Positions 34,966 through 44,038 of a stretch of 64,000 bases of DNA are shown piece by piece. The stretch spans positions 558,001-622,000 of the forward strand of contig JAHXIQ010000002.1 of assembly GCA_025655555.1 (NCBI GenBank), written 5' to 3'. The DNA is from Candidatus Thiodiazotropha sp. (ex Myrtea sp. 'scaly one' KF741663). Its GTDB lineage: Bacteria > Pseudomonadota > Gammaproteobacteria > Chromatiales > Chromatiaceae. A program made the position numbers and the translations under genes. The notes beneath the pieces are model-generated. The model ran no database searches and had not been told where the DNA came from. It saw only the letters and a list, made by a program, of their open reading frames with translations. The number at the start of each line of letters is the position of its first letter. Position 1 is the first letter of the stretch.

Positions 34966-35406
34966 ATGAGTGAGTCTCCACAACAGACGAGAGTTTTTGA
35001 ATCACCCGCCGTGGCTGAAGCCCATTTTTATGAAGCCTTCGCCAACATTGATGGTCAACTGATGTCTGAAGTCTGGCTCGATAGTGAAACGGTCTTCTGT
35101 ATCCACCCCAGTGGACAGCCGCTGATAGGTTCACAGGCGGTGCTGGATAGCTGGCGCGCCATGTTCAAGGGCGGACACCCGCTGGCGCTCTTCTACCAGG
35201 TGGTGCAAAAACAGGAGTGTGAGGGGATGGCGCTACACTTGGTAGAGGAGATGGTGAGTTCACAGGACGGCAGCCGACGCGGTCTGGTAATGGCGAGTAA
35301 CTGCTACCTGAAAACAGAGACCGGGTGGCGTCTTTTCAGTCACCATGGTTCACCCATGGTTAAGCCGCAAACGGAGAAGACAGGGGCGTCAGCGCAGGTC
35401 CACTGA
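34966..35406 (+). CDS. NTF2/SnoaL-like (DUF4440-type) protein
   Basis: This 146-residue single-domain protein has a cone-shaped NTF2-like fold. It opens with ESPAVAEAHFYEAFANIDGQLM, followed by W...CIHPSGQPLIG and the C-terminal GWRLFSHHGSP strand. In this family a conserved GW(R/K)....H..S pocket forms a small-molecule site, but the ligand is unknown. It lies 89 bases after tamB and may be transcribed with it. Confidence 0.72.
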   Translation: MSESPQQTRVFESPAVAEAHFYEAFANIDGQLMSEVWLDSETVFCIHPSGQPLIGSQAVLDSWRAMFKGGHPLALFYQVVQKQECEGMALHLVEEMVSSQDGSRRGLVMASNCYLKTETGWRLFSHHGSPMVKPQTEKTGASAQVH

Positions 35407-35431
35407 TAGGATTCTCCGCTCAGTGGAGATG

Positions 35432-35465
35432 GGCCGCCAAGCTTGCAAAGCGGCCGTCGGTTTTT
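35432..35465 (+). terminator. candidate terminator after the NTF2-like gene
   Basis: GGCCGC (35432) pairs with GCGGCC (35450), extended by a shorter CAAGC/GCTTG element in the loop, and is followed at 35461 by TTTTT. The T run is separated from the stem by five bases, so efficiency is uncertain. It also lies just beyond the end of the small minus-strand gene. Confidence 0.45.
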
Positions 35466-35473
35466 CTCAGGCG

Positions 35474-35674
35474 TCAGTTACTGCTGCGAACTGCGTCGAA
35501 ATCATCCGCGATGAGTGATCTGCTGATGAAGAATGCCTCAGTATTAGCCGGTTTCTGTCGGCTTTTCTTCTCTACCTGGATCGGGCATTCGTGGGGTTGC
35601 CAGTCGCAGGCGATCCCATTCAGAACCTGGTGTGGACATTCACTGCAGGAGCGGAGTTTGTAAGGGCCAGTCAT
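35474..35674 (-). CDS. small cysteine-rich protein of unknown function
   Basis: I do not recognise this 66-residue protein. It carries four cysteines in the first half (CSECPHQ...CDWQPHECP), with spacing that could bind zinc or an iron-sulfur cluster, and a basic central stretch EKKSRQKP. No signal peptide is visible. It is convergent with the NTF2-like gene and 453 bases from gspA. It could be a genuine small metal-binding protein or a chance frame. Confidence 0.4.
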   Translation of the reverse strand: MTGPYKLRSCSECPHQVLNGIACDWQPHECPIQVEKKSRQKPANTEAFFISRSLIADDFDAVRSSN

Positions 35675-36127
35675 CGTCTTGTGCTCAAAAAAAGTAGGTG
35701 GTCGTAAGGGTTAAACTAGCACAATATCAGTCGATTACAATCAACTCTTTTGCAAAAATGGCAGAATTGTGACCTAAGTAACTGGTTTTCATCGGTCGAG
35801 TATTTCGGACTCGTCCGGGGAACTGCCAAGAGTGATTGTATGAGATTGAAATCAGGAGACTGATATCAAACAGCGTGCTCATTAAAGCTAGCGGCGATAA
35901 GAACAAAATATTTATACCTTATTTACAGAAATTCAGAAGAATTTCACAACTCACTCGATGGGCAATAAATCATCGGTAGGGTATCCAGGCTTACGGCGTG
36001 AAATGCAACTGAGGAAAAGACTTCCTATCACTTTGTGTATACTCCATGAACATGTAGAGGCGGTTATTCACGGCGGATATGCCCTAGTTGATCCCGCAAA
36101 CCCAACCAGTTAGGGCTTCATTCAACG
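35675..36127. other. 453-base intergenic region upstream of gspA
   Basis: No gene is visible. The right end holds an inverted repeat, GCCCTAGTTG at 36081-36090 and CAACCAGTTAGGGC at 36103-36116. It could fold as a leader hairpin 11 bases before the gspA ATG. A TATACT at about 36036 might be a -10 element, though no good -35 stands 17 bases before it. The left half is AT-rich and featureless. Confidence 0.4.
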
Positions 36128-37951
36128 ATGTTTCACGAATATTTCGGGATCGCTGAAGATCCTTTTTCCATCACACCGGACACCCGGTACCTCTTCCTCA
36201 GCGAGAGGCACCGAAACGCCTTTGCGCATCTGCTTTACGGTGTTGCCGAGGGGGGTGGCTTTGTTCAGTTGACCGGTGAAGTGGGGACCGGGAAAACGCT
36301 GCTGTGCCGCAATCTGCTGGCCCAGTTGCCGAACGAGGTGAATGTCGCACTGATCTTCAATCCCCGCCTGACACCATTGGAGTTGGTGGCAAGCATCTGC
36401 GACGAGCTCAAGGTTCTTTATCCCATCGGCTGTACCAGCATTAAGGAGATTGTCGACTTCCTTAACGCCTTTTTATTGGAGAGTCACCAACAGGGCCGCA
36501 GGACGATAGTGGTTATCGATGAGGCGCAAAATCTGAGCTACGAGGCGCTGGAGCAAGTGCGGTTGCTGACCAATCTGGAAACCGAAAAACAGAAACTTTT
36601 GCAGATCATTCTGGTGGGTCAGCCGGAACTGAAAAGCGTGCTGGAGCAACCCGACTTGAGGCAGCTCGCGCAACGCATCACTGCCCGCTACCATCTCACG
36701 CCACTCTCGGCCAAAGAGACCCGTGACTATGTACAACACCGTCTGAAAGTGGCGGGGGTGAGCTATGAGCTGTTTGACCCGGGTGCGTTAAGGGCGCTTT
36801 ACCGTCTGACCGGAGGGGTTCCCAGGTTGGTCAATGTCCTCTGTAATCGCGCCATGATGGCTGCGTATGGCACGGATACTCAGACGATCAATGCCCGGTT
36901 GCTGCGTCGGGTATCCAACGAGCTGGCGGGTATGGAGGAGACTAAGCATTCCGGTCTGCGTTGGGGCTGGGTGGTTGCCGTGGCTGTGGTATTTGGCCTG
37001 GGCCTGCTGGCTATTCAACAGGCCGACAGACTTGAACACTGGTTGGGTAGAACAGTGCCTGCAGTGGTCAGTGCGGAAAGAGAAGCCCCCCAACCTGCAA
37101 TCGTTACACCGGTCACGGTAGACGTGGCCACCCCTGTGGTTACTGAAAATGAGGTTGTCTTGCCGTCGACTCCGGCAGCGGAGATTGTGCCTGTTACTGA
37201 ACCAGCTGCCATTCCAGTGGGGCCGGTTGATGATACGGTTGCAGCAGAGACGCCCATCGAAAAGCCGGCCATGACGATGGATGAAGCTGTAGATATTCTG
37301 CCTGCAGAGACCCCGCCCGAGGGTGATTCCTCTCTTAGCCTGATGGGACTCCTGGGCAATCAGAACAATGCTTTTGCTACGCTCTTCGGTTACTGGCAAT
37401 CCGTTTATCCTATGGATGACGATACGCTCTCTGCCTGTGAAAGGGCTGAGCTGGTTGGTTTGAGTTGCATCTATGGCCGAGGTGATTGGCAGAACCTGGC
37501 ATATTACAACCGTCCTGCGGTGATCGAGCTGTTGTTGGATGACGGGCATAGATACCATGTGGTGGTCAGTGCATTGGATGAGAGTCGAGTCACACTCGAT
37601 CTGGAGGCCAGGCGGCTGGCATTCTCCCGCGATGAGATCGAACCCCTATGGACGGGGAGCTACATTATTTTATGGCGCCCACCCAATCTCACAGATGAGT
37701 CGGTGAGCATCGGCAATAGAGGGCGGGATGTGGCCTGGGTCATATCCATGCTTGATCGCATCGAAGGGGTCCTGACCGAGTATGACCCTACTGATGTCCG
37801 CTTCAATCGGGCATTGAAAGAGCGGGTAATACGGTTTCAGCAATCCCAGGGGTTGGTGTCCGACGGGATTGTGGGGAAGAAGACAATTATTATGTTGAGC
37901 GTTGCCGTCAACGACTCCACAACACCGGTTCTACGCCGGAGCGAGAGCTGA
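36128..37951 (+). CDS. gspA: GspA/ExeA-type AAA ATPase with peptidoglycan-binding domain
   Basis: A 607-residue protein. Its cytoplasmic AAA ATPase has Walker A GEVGTGKT at residues 50-57 and Walker B VVIDEAQ at about 137-142. It has one transmembrane helix at about 280-297, a low-complexity Pro/Val/Thr linker, a peptidase-C39-like domain and a C-terminal peptidoglycan-binding repeat (LKERVIRFQQSQGL). ExeA (GspA) uses ATP to help a type II secretin cross the cell wall. It precedes gspB by one base. No other type II secretion gene is in the window, so the secretin must be elsewhere. Confidence 0.9.
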   Translation: MFHEYFGIAEDPFSITPDTRYLFLSERHRNAFAHLLYGVAEGGGFVQLTGEVGTGKTLLCRNLLAQLPNEVNVALIFNPRLTPLELVASICDELKVLYPIGCTSIKEIVDFLNAFLLESHQQGRRTIVVIDEAQNLSYEALEQVRLLTNLETEKQKLLQIILVGQPELKSVLEQPDLRQLAQRITARYHLTPLSAKETRDYVQHRLKVAGVSYELFDPGALRALYRLTGGVPRLVNVLCNRAMMAAYGTDTQTINARLLRRVSNELAGMEETKHSGLRWGWVVAVAVVFGLGLLAIQQADRLEHWLGRTVPAVVSAEREAPQPAIVTPVTVDVATPVVTENEVVLPSTPAAEIVPVTEPAAIPVGPVDDTVAAETPIEKPAMTMDEAVDILPAETPPEGDSSLSLMGLLGNQNNAFATLFGYWQSVYPMDDDTLSACERAELVGLSCIYGRGDWQNLAYYNRPAVIELLLDDGHRYHVVVSALDESRVTLDLEARRLAFSRDEIEPLWTGSYIILWRPPNLTDESVSIGNRGRDVAWVISMLDRIEGVLTEYDPTDVRFNRALKERVIRFQQSQGLVSDGIVGKKTIIMLSVAVNDSTTPVLRRSES

Positions 37952-37952
37952 C

Positions 37953-38837
37953 ATGTCTTCGATACTCGAAGCCCTCGAAAGAGCTGAAGGAGAACGGGGA
38001 CCTGAGAGTGGGCGGCCCGCATTACAGCCTGTTTCCAGTGTGCCGAAAAACAGACGTTTTGATCTTCGCATGATAGGCATCATCGTCTTGCTGATCCTTG
38101 TGAGCAATGTGGTGATCTGGTTGTTTGTACAGCGCACCACGCCTCAGGATGAGGATCTTATCTCAGGCAAACCCGAGTCGTCCGTGCTATCCGAGGCTAA
38201 ACAGGCGCCACCCGTCATCGAGAAAAAGAAGATACCTGCTGCGGAACCGCCGAAGCCCGCGCTCAGTGTGCCGGAACAACTCAAGCGTACAACCGCGCCC
38301 AGTGCAAAACCACTGATTGATGAAGCTGTGGTAGCCCGTCCACAACCCACACCCAAGCGTGTAGCGCCGGTTCAGCTTCCGGTGACAACTTCCACACCGA
38401 AGGATATTGTCATGCCTGCTGAGGGAGGAGAGAGTCATCCTGTAGAAGTGGCAAAGACTAAAATCAGTCGTGATGAGCCACCTCTACCGCAGGTAACAGC
38501 AAGCCAAAAGCAACCAGAACAGAATGAGGTGTCACAGCCACCTCAAGAAGCTGTCGTGATTTCAGCACTTCCGGAGAGTGAGCCGGATCAGGTGGAGGTC
38601 GAACAGATCCCTATTGTGTGGGAACTTCCGCAAAGCCTTCGTGAAAAAATTCTGCAACTGAAAAGCAGCATACACGTCTATTCCGAAACGCCGGAGCAGC
38701 GTTTCGTCATCATCAATATGAAACGTTACAAGGAAGGCGACAGCTTACTGCCCGATGGCTTTCGGTTAGAAAGGATTGATCGTGATGGTGTTGTCATCGA
38801 TCATGGCGACGGGTTGGTTCGTCTGTTGCGTCGATAG
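37953..38837 (+). CDS. gspB: GspB/ExeB-type general secretion pathway protein
   Basis: A 294-residue partner of GspA. It opens MSSILEALERAEGER, an amphipathic cytoplasmic N-terminus typical of GspB, then a transmembrane helix at about 36-52. A long Pro/Lys-rich disordered periplasmic linker follows, and a compact C-terminal domain (IVWELPQSLREKILQLKSSIHVYS...DGLVRLLRR) that binds the secretin region. The start is ATG 37953, one base after the gspA stop; an in-frame start at 37902 would overlap gspA. Confidence 0.88.
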   Translation: MSSILEALERAEGERGPESGRPALQPVSSVPKNRRFDLRMIGIIVLLILVSNVVIWLFVQRTTPQDEDLISGKPESSVLSEAKQAPPVIEKKKIPAAEPPKPALSVPEQLKRTTAPSAKPLIDEAVVARPQPTPKRVAPVQLPVTTSTPKDIVMPAEGGESHPVEVAKTKISRDEPPLPQVTASQKQPEQNEVSQPPQEAVVISALPESEPDQVEVEQIPIVWELPQSLREKILQLKSSIHVYSETPEQRFVIINMKRYKEGDSLLPDGFRLERIDRDGVVIDHGDGLVRLLRR

Positions 38838-38890
38838 CCATAACAATGGCGATCACTATAGTGTTAACAGGCCCATATTAGGCCTTGAGC

Positions 38891-40036
38891 CTATGGGACG
38901 CTACAGAGTATGGCGCGGTCCTTACCCTGCTGTTTAGCCTGTTGGGTTCGCTGCTCCAACAGTTCGAGCATTGAGGGTATGTCCTCGATCGAATCACTCT
39001 GCCTTTCAACGACACCGATGCTGGCCGTGACAGGTTTACCATCCGGCAGTGTGCCGATACCCTCGTTACGTATGCGATTCACCGTGATGGTTGCGCCGTT
39101 GCAGTCGGTGCTTGGCAGTATCAACATAAAGCGTTTCTCACTCCAGTGCACCAATAGGTCACTATTGCGCAGGTCATCGCGCAGTATGTCCGCAGCCTCC
39201 AGTACCACATGGTCATAGGTGGCATAGTCGTACTCATCGATTATCGACTGCATATCATCGATTGATACCAGTACGACCGAGAGAGATTGACTGTTCAATG
39301 TTGCTTTCTCGAATTCTCTGTTCAGATTTTCCACGCCCGAGCGGCGAGTGAGCGCACCCGTGACAGGATCGAAATCACTGTGACTGATAAGAGAGATCAT
39401 GTACTGCAGCTGCAGGGTAGAGGTGAAAAAGACAATACCGAGAATAATAAACAGTAGCCACACGGTGGGCATCAGCTGTAACAGATCGGTTTCCGCATAA
39501 AAACCCCAGCCGGTAATCGTGATCAGGGTCAACGGCAGGGTAAGCAGTGCGCCCTCCATGGCTGTCAGAGGAAACAGTCCGAGCAGGCCGATGGCAATAT
39601 AGGGCAACAGGGCATAGAGGTGAATCGCCAGGTGATTGGCCTCATTGTGAGGCAATGTCAGCATATAGTGTGCCGAGGCAAAGAAAGTGATCGGTAGATT
39701 GATCAGCAACAAGCTCATGGTGAGCCAGCTGTTACGGTGGGTGCAGGCAAAACTCCAACTGCGGGCCAGCAGTACGAAGCCGACGGTGGAGAGCAGGCGT
39801 ATTAATAGAATCGGGATCAATATTTCACCCGGTAGAATTATCACATCGACGATGACCCAGAGCGGTACGAGTAGGGCGAAGAGTGTGGCGAGAAATCTGA
39901 CCCGGTCGAGAATCAGGCGGCTACGGTGTTCCTGCAGGAAGCTGGGATGCTCATCGGGAGAGAGAAGATCAAGCAGCTGATCCAGGGAGTGGATACGGTA
40001 GGTGGTAGCTAAATGGCTGATTAGACGTTTGATCAT
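38891..40036 (-). CDS. membrane protein with degenerate GGDEF domain
   Basis: A 381-residue protein with about six transmembrane segments (residues about 50-215) and a C-terminal diguanylate-cyclase fold. DPVTGALTRRSG and a VVLVSIDDMQSI strand mark the domain, but the active-site loop reads HWSEKRFMLILP, so GGDEF is replaced by SEKRF. Metal and GTP binding are probably lost, and it may act as a receptor, scaffold or dead sensor. It is convergent with gspB. The membrane region is not one I can assign to a named sensory family. Confidence 0.75.
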   Translation of the reverse strand: MIKRLISHLATTYRIHSLDQLLDLLSPDEHPSFLQEHRSRLILDRVRFLATLFALLVPLWVIVDVIILPGEILIPILLIRLLSTVGFVLLARSWSFACTHRNSWLTMSLLLINLPITFFASAHYMLTLPHNEANHLAIHLYALLPYIAIGLLGLFPLTAMEGALLTLPLTLITITGWGFYAETDLLQLMPTVWLLFIILGIVFFTSTLQLQYMISLISHSDFDPVTGALTRRSGVENLNREFEKATLNSQSLSVVLVSIDDMQSIIDEYDYATYDHVVLEAADILRDDLRNSDLLVHWSEKRFMLILPSTDCNGATITVNRIRNEGIGTLPDGKPVTASIGVVERQSDSIEDIPSMLELLEQRTQQAKQQGKDRAILCSVP

Positions 40037-40075
40037 TGGATTGCTGTTTTCTCCCGATTGAAGACGAGTCCGTTT

Positions 40076-40471
40076 TCAGTCAATGGTTGCACCCTCAGGT
40101 GGAATGACTTTGGGTTTTCCATCGTTATCCAGCGCGACAAAAGCAAATTTTGCTTCTGTTACTTTGTCCCTGTCACCGATGCGTTGGCGTTTTGCCCAGG
40201 CCTCGACATGGATCTCCATGGAAGTCCTTCCCACTCGAACGATACCGGTGTAGACGCAGAGGATATCCCCTACTTTGACCGGTTGAATGAAGCTCATGGA
40301 GTTGACAGCCACGGTGACTACGCGTCCGTTGGCCCGCATGCCAGCACAGATGCCGGCTGCCAAGTCCATCTGTGACATCACCCAGCCCCCGAAAATATCA
40401 CCGGAAGGATTGGCGTCTGCTGGCATAGCCAATATTCTGGTCATGAGTTCGCCGGTGGGTTTCTGTTGCAT
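40076..40471 (-). CDS. yciA: YciA acyl-CoA thioesterase
   Basis: A 131-residue hotdog-fold thioesterase. The catalytic region reads PADANPSGDIFGGWVMSQMDLA, and the C-terminal segment FAFVALDNDGKPKVIP is typical of YciA, which hydrolyses medium and short acyl-CoAs. It is transcribed toward the GGDEF gene and separated from it by 39 bases. Confidence 0.92.
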   Translation of the reverse strand: MQQKPTGELMTRILAMPADANPSGDIFGGWVMSQMDLAAGICAGMRANGRVVTVAVNSMSFIQPVKVGDILCVYTGIVRVGRTSMEIHVEAWAKRQRIGDRDKVTEAKFAFVALDNDGKPKVIPPEGATID

Positions 40472-40579
40472 AGGCCAGTTAATTTACTTGAGTAATGAAA
40501 TCAAGCATAGAGATTGATAAGACCGATGGCAATTAAGAGACCTTAAGAAAAGGCCTGGTTGGGGATTGAAGTGATAAGC

Positions 40580-40614
40580 AAAAAAATACCGGTAGCGGCC
40601 TAAACCGCTACCGG
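40580..40614 (-). terminator. intrinsic terminator of the DUF5666 lipoprotein gene
   Basis: A perfect 10-bp stem CCGGTAGCGG/CCGCTACCGG (40589-40598 and 40605-40614) is followed on the minus strand by TATTTTTTT (the A run at 40580-40586 read on the plus strand). It lies 20 bases beyond the stop of the gene at 40634. Confidence 0.9.
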
Positions 40615-40633
40615 CGATAGGGGAAAAGTGTGA

Positions 40634-42046
40634 TTAGGAACTGCTTGAATCAATAACTATGGTGTCGATGTCTCCGTCATAGCCTGCGTCCGTCGCTTTG
40701 ACATTTTCACCTGCGCTCGGTGGCGTTGTGGCGCTGTGCGTGAAGACAATGCCGAGCAGGGTGATAGTGGTGGCATCCGCTGAATCAACAGGCGCTTCAA
40801 TCACCAGTGGGGTGGAAGGATCGGAATCTTCACGCTCGATGCTGTGGGCATAGTAGTCACTGCCATTTGCAGAGAGTTCGACTTCTACATAGTCGTCCAC
40901 ATTGAGCTCATTCAGAGTGAAGCTACCGTCTCCGTCACTGCTGCTGTCATAGGAGGAACTGTCCTCGAAGGAGGTTGAGTTATCGGTAGTGAAGGTCAGC
41001 GTTTCACCATTACCCAGATCAAGGGTGACGCTGCCGTTTTTCGGGTCGCCATCAGAGGTGACTTCGGTGACGAGCGCCTTGATCTCGATCTCCCCATCTT
41101 CCCGTTCAACTTCATGGACAATGAGGGTGCCGTCGACCATATGGCCCTCTACTTCGACTTCACTGCCAATCAGCTGAGGATCTACCGGGTCATTGAAGAC
41201 GACAGGGATATCGTTGACGGTGTAACCATCCACGTCGTTACCCATCAGGATACCTCTGATCTCAGCATCGTGGTCGTCATCGCTGTCGTCGATTAGGTCA
41301 TCATCATCCGGCTCGATTCTGACCACCTGGTTATTACCGGCGTTGTCGACCAATTCTATCTCGACATAAGTGCCTACCGGATCGCTCGGCAGATCGGAAT
41401 CGATGTCGACGCTGCTGCTGATGTCGTAGGGACCTGCAATACTGCCGTTTTTCAGCTCAAGGGTAATGGTCATTCCGTCATATTGGGTAACGGTACCTTT
41501 CACCTCGTAGTCATGATCGCTGTCAGATTGCAATTCGATTCGGGATGCGACGATTTGCGAGCCGTCGAAGAAGCCGCTGACTTCAATCTCCTGGCCTTCA
41601 GCAAGTCCGGAATAGCTGGCTCCGTCATCGAAGATCGTACTGTTGGCATCTGCACTGACCGACATGCCGAGGATGGTGAATGTGGTGGTATCACCGCTTA
41701 CTACCAGACTGCCAGCGTCAATCGGGCCTTCCAGATCATCATCATAGTAAATGCTCTCAGCGGTGCCGTTCATACCACTGCTGTCGACACTGCCCACTAC
41801 CTTGACCTTCATGCCAACGCCAAGCGCACTGTCGTCTGAGGCTGATTCGTCGTCCACGTAGTAGCTGGCATGGGAGGTGTCATATTTCACGCCGTTAACG
41901 TAAATGCTGCCAAACCCGTCAATTTTACCGATGCTGGTTGTTGTGTTTGCTGTGCTTGCAGAACCCCCTCCGCCGCCACCGCAAGCGGTGAGCAGACCAG
42001 CTGTGGTGAGAGCTGACATCACCAAAAAGAGCTTTTTTAGTTTCAT
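40634..42046 (-). CDS. DUF5666 repeat lipoprotein
   Basis: A 470-residue secreted lipoprotein. A signal peptide ends in the lipobox LLTAC, followed by a Gly-rich linker (CGGGGGG) and then several tandem DUF5666 beta domains, beginning with IDGFGSIYVNGVKYDT. The mature chain is strikingly rich in Asp, Glu and Ser, so it is very acidic and might bind cations. The function is unknown. It is monocistronic, with its own terminator. The upstream 250 bases are AT-rich and shared with a divergent gene. Confidence 0.8.
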   Translation of the reverse strand: MKLKKLFLVMSALTTAGLLTACGGGGGGSASTANTTTSIGKIDGFGSIYVNGVKYDTSHASYYVDDESASDDSALGVGMKVKVVGSVDSSGMNGTAESIYYDDDLEGPIDAGSLVVSGDTTTFTILGMSVSADANSTIFDDGASYSGLAEGQEIEVSGFFDGSQIVASRIELQSDSDHDYEVKGTVTQYDGMTITLELKNGSIAGPYDISSSVDIDSDLPSDPVGTYVEIELVDNAGNNQVVRIEPDDDDLIDDSDDDHDAEIRGILMGNDVDGYTVNDIPVVFNDPVDPQLIGSEVEVEGHMVDGTLIVHEVEREDGEIEIKALVTEVTSDGDPKNGSVTLDLGNGETLTFTTDNSTSFEDSSSYDSSSDGDGSFTLNELNVDDYVEVELSANGSDYYAHSIEREDSDPSTPLVIEAPVDSADATTITLLGIVFTHSATTPPSAGENVKATDAGYDGDIDTIVIDSSSS

Positions 42047-42298
42047 CTCATCCTGTCCTGTATTGGTATTAAAGGGTCACTTAACAATAATCGTGTTTTA
42101 ATTGTTAAACTGGGAATTAATTCCCAATATTGTTATGAAACAGATTCTAACCAAAATACTCAGTATTTCAAGTTTCTTTTTCTGCTGGGTTGCTTGTGAC
42201 CGGTCCTAGGCAGAGCTAAAATTACAAAAAATACAGCCATGACAGATGGTTAGTAGAATATTCTGTTTGTGATCAGATCAACGAGCCGGGAGTGGATG

Positions 42299-42904
42299 AT
42301 GGATAAAAGGGTGCTGGTGGCGCTTGTCCTGATGGCGGCCTTGCTGCTTGTGGCCTACCGCATCTATTTCACAGAGGATACTGTCGTGGTCCAGCCCTGG
42401 TATGAGGGACAGGACATCACTGAAGGCGATGCTCCCATACCTTTCAATGCGCAGCTCCGGGGAAAGCTCGTCTACCCTGAGAGAGATGACAATGGAGAGC
42501 TGCCGAGTGATGTCTACCGGGTCTATATCGAATCCGCTGCTACGGATTATTTTGAGCTGACACTACTTACTGCGGCTTCCCAGGCGCTGTTTGAGAATCA
42601 CCACCCTTCAATAGAGCAGTTGCGAAACAGCGTTGCGACTTATCGGGAGTGTAGCGGCGCCGAGGAGGGTGCCGACGGGGACTTTGCCATACTGCGCTAT
42701 CGACCGGAACTCAGGCTCTGTCACCCCCTGTTTTTTAAGCGGGAACAGGGTCTTTGGCGTCTCGATTTCGCAAACATGCGGGATGCTATTCAACACAATC
42801 ATCGCAACTACTGGCATTTCAGCAATGGTGTTCCCCCTGCCACCTATGCTTTTGCATTCGAGGGCTGGTCTTTTGACAGTAATGGCTATCCTATAATCGA
42901 ATAA
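42299..42904 (+). CDS. hypothetical membrane-anchored protein
   Basis: I do not recognise this 201-residue protein. It starts MDKRVLVALVLMAALLLVAYRIYF, a transmembrane anchor or uncleaved signal. The soluble periplasmic domain has two cysteines (YRECSGAEE and LRLCHPLFF) and is rich in aromatic residues. GGAG lies nine bases before ATG 42299; an in-frame GTG at 42269 lacks such a site. It is divergent from the lipoprotein gene. Confidence 0.6.
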   Translation: MDKRVLVALVLMAALLLVAYRIYFTEDTVVVQPWYEGQDITEGDAPIPFNAQLRGKLVYPERDDNGELPSDVYRVYIESAATDYFELTLLTAASQALFENHHPSIEQLRNSVATYRECSGAEEGADGDFAILRYRPELRLCHPLFFKREQGLWRLDFANMRDAIQHNHRNYWHFSNGVPPATYAFAFEGWSFDSNGYPIIE

Positions 42905-43063
42905 TCCTCAAGCGTTATGACCGGTTGACATGAAAATCGGTATTCCCGAATAAGGCGTTCCGCACAATTTTGCAGAACTCAAACAGCGTATACTTCACGC
43001 ATTCGATCTGTATGTGCCTGTATCTGATGGGTGTGATCCTGTCAGGTATCAGGAAGGTTCTCG

Positions 43064-44038
43064 TTGAGCGGGGTTTTTACTGTGAGCGAAAAATTGCGAG
43101 TCAAGCCAAGAATTGGTATCGCGCTTGGCAGTGGCGCGGCTCGAGGCTGGGCGCATATCGGTGTTTTTCGTGGGCTTACTGCACTGGGTATCGAACCTGA
43201 GATTATTGCAGGCAGCTCGGTTGGGGCGCTGGTGGGGGCAGCTTATGCGGCAGGGCAGATTGATCAGTTTGATACCTGGGCGCGGGCGTTGGATTGGAAA
43301 GGAATTATTAAGTACCTCGATCCCAGTCTGCTGGGAGGGGGACTGATAGAGGGTGAAAAGCTTACCGATCTGGTTGGGCGTTATGTGCAGGATCTCTCCT
43401 TCGATGGACTGCCTCGACATCTGGGAATTGTGGCCACCGAACTGGAGGGTGGGCGTGAGATCTGGTTTCGTGATGGGCCGGTTATAGAGGCGGTACGGGC
43501 CTCCATCGGTCTGCCTGGCCTCTTTACTCCCTTTGAGGTTGAAGGCCGCTGGTTGGTTGATGGGGGGCTGTCGAACCCTGTGCCGGTGTCACTCTGCAAG
43601 GCCATGGGGGCCGACATTGTGATAGCTGTGAATCTGAACGGTGACATCCTCGGTCGCCACTTTCGGCATTTCGCAGATGATCGGACAAAGGGGAATGAGA
43701 AGCAGAAGGCTGATATCTGGGAGAGGATTGCAGGGCAGGTCAAAAACACATTGAATACCCGTAAGGATATTCTCTTTTCTCGCTTATTCGGTGAGAGCAG
43801 AGACAAGCCGGGGCTTTATGAAGTGCTTGCCAGCTCCATCAATATCATGCAGGACAGGATTACCCGCAGCCGCATGGCAGGTGATCCCCCAGACATCATA
43901 ATTACTCCAAGACTCTCCCAGTTTGGGCTCATGGAGTTTGATCGTGCTGAAGAGGCCATCCAGGAGGGGCAGGCTGCGGTGGAAAGGATGCGGCCGGCAC
44001 TGGAAATGTTACTGAACTATTCGTTGACGAAAGGGTAG
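43064..44038 (+). CDS. patatin-like phospholipase (RssA family)
   Basis: A 324-residue serine lipase-like protein with the patatin catalytic dyad. The oxyanion segment reads GSGAARGWAHIG, the nucleophile GSSVGALVGA, and the Asp motif VDGGLSNPVP. The RssA/YchK-type length and layout are clear. The start is TTG at 43064 with a strong AGGAAGG six bases upstream; GTG 43082 is an alternative. The 3' end overlaps the convergent unknown gene by 22 bases. Confidence 0.88.
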   Translation: MSGVFTVSEKLRVKPRIGIALGSGAARGWAHIGVFRGLTALGIEPEIIAGSSVGALVGAAYAAGQIDQFDTWARALDWKGIIKYLDPSLLGGGLIEGEKLTDLVGRYVQDLSFDGLPRHLGIVATELEGGREIWFRDGPVIEAVRASIGLPGLFTPFEVEGRWLVDGGLSNPVPVSLCKAMGADIVIAVNLNGDILGRHFRHFADDRTKGNEKQKADIWERIAGQVKNTLNTRKDILFSRLFGESRDKPGLYEVLASSINIMQDRITRSRMAGDPPDIIITPRLSQFGLMEFDRAEEAIQEGQAAVERMRPALEMLLNYSLTKG

